From: an uncultured Clostridia bacterium
GTDB taxonomy: Bacteria; Bacillota; Clostridia; Christensenellales; CAG-917
Length of the DNA: 6,167 nucleotides
Reading direction: 5' to 3'
Assembly: GCA_947174215.1 (NCBI GenBank)
Contig: CAMWIB010000068.1
Coordinates: 1 to 6,167 of the forward strand
Shown: one piece after another, positions 4,687 through 6,167 of the stretch
Position numbering within the stretch: position 1 is the stretch's first letter
Layout of the letters: each line of letters begins with the position of its first letter
Notes under the pieces: model-generated
The model's database searches: none
Seen by the model: the letters and a program-made list of their open reading frames with translations, nothing else
What the model was told of the DNA's origin: nothing
Made by a program: the position numbers and the translations under genes

Positions 4687-6167
4687 TTATCCAATTTTCG
4701 TTTCTTTTGCGCTTGCGACAAACGCTTTGAACAGCGGATTTGGACGGTTGGGGCGGGAGGTGAACTCGGGGTGGAACTGTACGCCTATGAAGAAGCGGTT
4801 GCCCTCTACCTCGACCGTTTCCACAATCTTGCCGTCGGGGGAAGTGCCGCTTATGACAAGTCCTGCGTCGGTTAGATGTTTAAGGTAGTCGTTGTTGAAC
4901 TCATAGCGGTGACGGTGGCGCTCCTCAATAAGCTCCGCGCCGTACGTCTTTGCCATTTGCGTATTCTCGCGTATCTGACAGGGGTACGCACCGAGGCGCA
5001 TAGTGCCGCCAAGGCGTTTGCCTGTCTGGTCGGGCATAAGGTCTATGACGTGCGAGCCGTTCTTTGAGAACTCGCCGCTCGTAGCGTCAGATATACCCGC
5101 AACGTGCTTGGCGTATTCGATTACGGCAATCTGCATACCGAGGCATATGCCGAAGTAGGGAATATCCTTTTCGCGGGCGTATCTGCACGCGGCAATCATA
5201 CCGTTCGTACCTCTCGTGCCAAAGCCGCCGGGGACGAGTATGCCCTGTACTCCGTTCAGCTTTTGCGCGACGTTCTTGACGGTTATCTCCTCGCTGTCAA
5301 TCCATTCGATTTGCAGATTGGTGTGGCAGGCATATGAAGCGTGGTTGAGAGATTCTACTATTGACAGATACGAGTCGTGCAAGGAAACATACTTGCCCAC
5401 GATTGCGATTTTAGTCACGCCCTTGCGCGAGTGTATATCGCGTACCATCGCCTTCCATGGGGTAAGGTCGCACTTGTTCTTCAAGCCGAGCTTGCGGCAG
5501 GCAACCTTGTCGAGTCCGTTTTTGTGGAGAAGAAGCGGAACTTCGTAAAGACAGCTTGCGGTGGTGTTGGCGATAACGCAGTCTTCGTCAACGGAGCAGA
5601 AGAGGGCAATCTTTTTGCGGATAGCGTCGCCGCAGTCCTCGTCCGAGCGGGTGATGATAATGTCGGGGCTGATACCCATAGCCTGCAATTCCTTGGTGGA
5701 GTGCTGTGCGGGCTTTGACTTATATTCGTCCGAGCCGCTGATGTACGGCACGAGGCACACGTGTATAAAAAGGCAGTTCTTTCTTCCCACTTCCGTTGAG
5801 AATTGACGGATAGCTTCGAGGAAGGGCTGGCTTTCTATATCGCCTATCGTGCCGCCGATTTCGGTTATCATAATATCCGCACCCGTAAGCTCCACGTTCT
5901 TTTCAATAAAGCTCTTTATCTCGTTTGTGACGTGCGGAATAATCTGTACGGTCTGTCCGAGGTACTCGCCGTTGCGCTCCTTATTGAGTACCGACCAGAA
6001 CACCTTGCCGCTCGTGAGATTGGAAAGCCTTGTGAGGTTTTCGTCAATAAAACGCTCGTAGTGACCGAGGTCAAGGTCGGTTTCCGCGCCGTCGTGAGTG
6101 ACGAACACTTCGCCGTGCTGATACGGGCTCATCGTCCCGGGATCGATGTTGATATAGGGGTCTAATT
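4687..6167 (-). CDS. pyrG: CTP synthase (glutamine-hydrolysing), N-terminus beyond window
   Basis: CTP synthase makes CTP from UTP, ATP and glutamine, the last step of de novo pyrimidine nucleotide synthesis in the cytoplasm. The reading frame does not start at the ATG at 6132: codons continue upstream to the window edge and read LDPYINIDPGT, the conserved sequence just before MSPYQHGE. About 40 N-terminal residues, including the P-loop, are therefore missing only because the window ends; the gene is not broken. Numbering from that internal Met: Asp21 in ETDLDLGH and Glu91 in TEIGGTIGDIES correspond to the Mg2+ ligands Asp72 and Glu140 of E. coli PyrG. The C-terminal class I glutamine amidotransferase domain has the oxyanion-hole region GGFGTRG (302-308), nucleophile Cys330 in GICLGMQ, and His454/Glu456 in FHPEF. 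The ligands and the amidotransferase triad are intact. The leader where CTP-dependent attenuation would act is outside the window. Confidence 0.98.
   Translation of the reverse strand, partial: LDPYINIDPGTMSPYQHGEVFVTHDGAETDLDLGHYERFIDENLTRLSNLTSGKVFWSVLNKERNGEYLGQTVQIIPHVTNEIKSFIEKNVELTGADIMITEIGGTIGDIESQPFLEAIRQFSTEVGRKNCLFIHVCLVPYISGSDEYKSKPAQHSTKELQAMGISPDIIITRSDEDCGDAIRKKIALFCSVDEDCVIANTTASCLYEVPLLLHKNGLDKVACRKLGLKNKCDLTPWKAMVRDIHSRKGVTKIAIVGKYVSLHDSYLSIVESLNHASYACHTNLQIEWIDSEEITVKNVAQKLNGVQGILVPGGFGTRGTNGMIAACRYAREKDIPYFGICLGMQIAVIEYAKHVAGISDATSGEFSKNGSHVIDLMPDQTGKRLGGTMRLGAYPCQIRENTQMAKTYGAELIEERHRHRYEFNNDYLKHLTDAGLVISGTSPDGKIVETVEVEGNRFFIGVQFHPEFTSRPNRPNPLFKAFVASAKETKIG

Noticed and set aside
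4651..5067. Two short + strand open frames after the repeats
   Set aside because: Apart from the start of the first, which lies in the intergenic region, they overlap the conserved 3' half of pyrG on the opposite strand and have no ribosome binding site or motif.
6130..6132. ATG at 6132 as the start of pyrG, implying a truncated enzyme
   Set aside because: The frame is open upstream to the window edge and encodes the conserved LDPYIN-DPGT segment, so this Met is internal.

Overview
The window looks like a piece of chromosome from an anaerobic, Gram-positive-type bacterium of the Bacillota (Clostridia-like). The evidence is an iron-dependent fermentative-type alcohol dehydrogenase, two lipoproteins with typical lipoboxes, GGAGG-type ribosome binding sites, a TTGACT/TAGAAT promoter and the standard genetic code. 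I cannot name a genus. There is no mobile element, CRISPR array, tRNA or rRNA, and the enzyme genes are ordinary housekeeping or metabolic genes.

Layout. On the + strand, an iron-containing alcohol dehydrogenase (49-1269) is followed at 30 and 50 bp spacing by two paralogous lipoproteins (1300-2172 and 2223-3269) of the DUF4097-like, beta-solenoid type. These three may form one transcript. It meets the opposing genes at a strong bidirectional terminator (3356-3382). On the - strand, reading right to left, come CTP synthase pyrG (4687 to beyond 6167, N-terminus cut by the window edge), a 335-bp intergenic region, and a DgkB/YegS-type diacylglycerol kinase (4351 to 3482). The kinase has its own clear sigma-A-type promoter and ribosome binding site.

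How the genes relate. CTP synthase and the lipid kinase supply the two substrates for CDP-diacylglycerol (CTP and phosphatidic acid), so their adjacency makes metabolic sense. However, the kinase promoter and the long gap argue that they are at least partly independently expressed. The function of the lipoprotein pair is unknown. They share an identical architecture and appear to be a tandem duplication in which the second copy has gained extra solenoid rungs.

The least explained parts are (1) the lipoprotein pair, whose rungs each carry a cysteine at the same place and whose rung number differs between the two copies, and (2) the pyrG-dgk intergenic region. That region holds three 13-bp direct repeats at 21-22 bp spacing and a 50-bp nested inverted repeat directly upstream of the kinase promoter. 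Neither is clearly a new system, but both deserve a comparative look.
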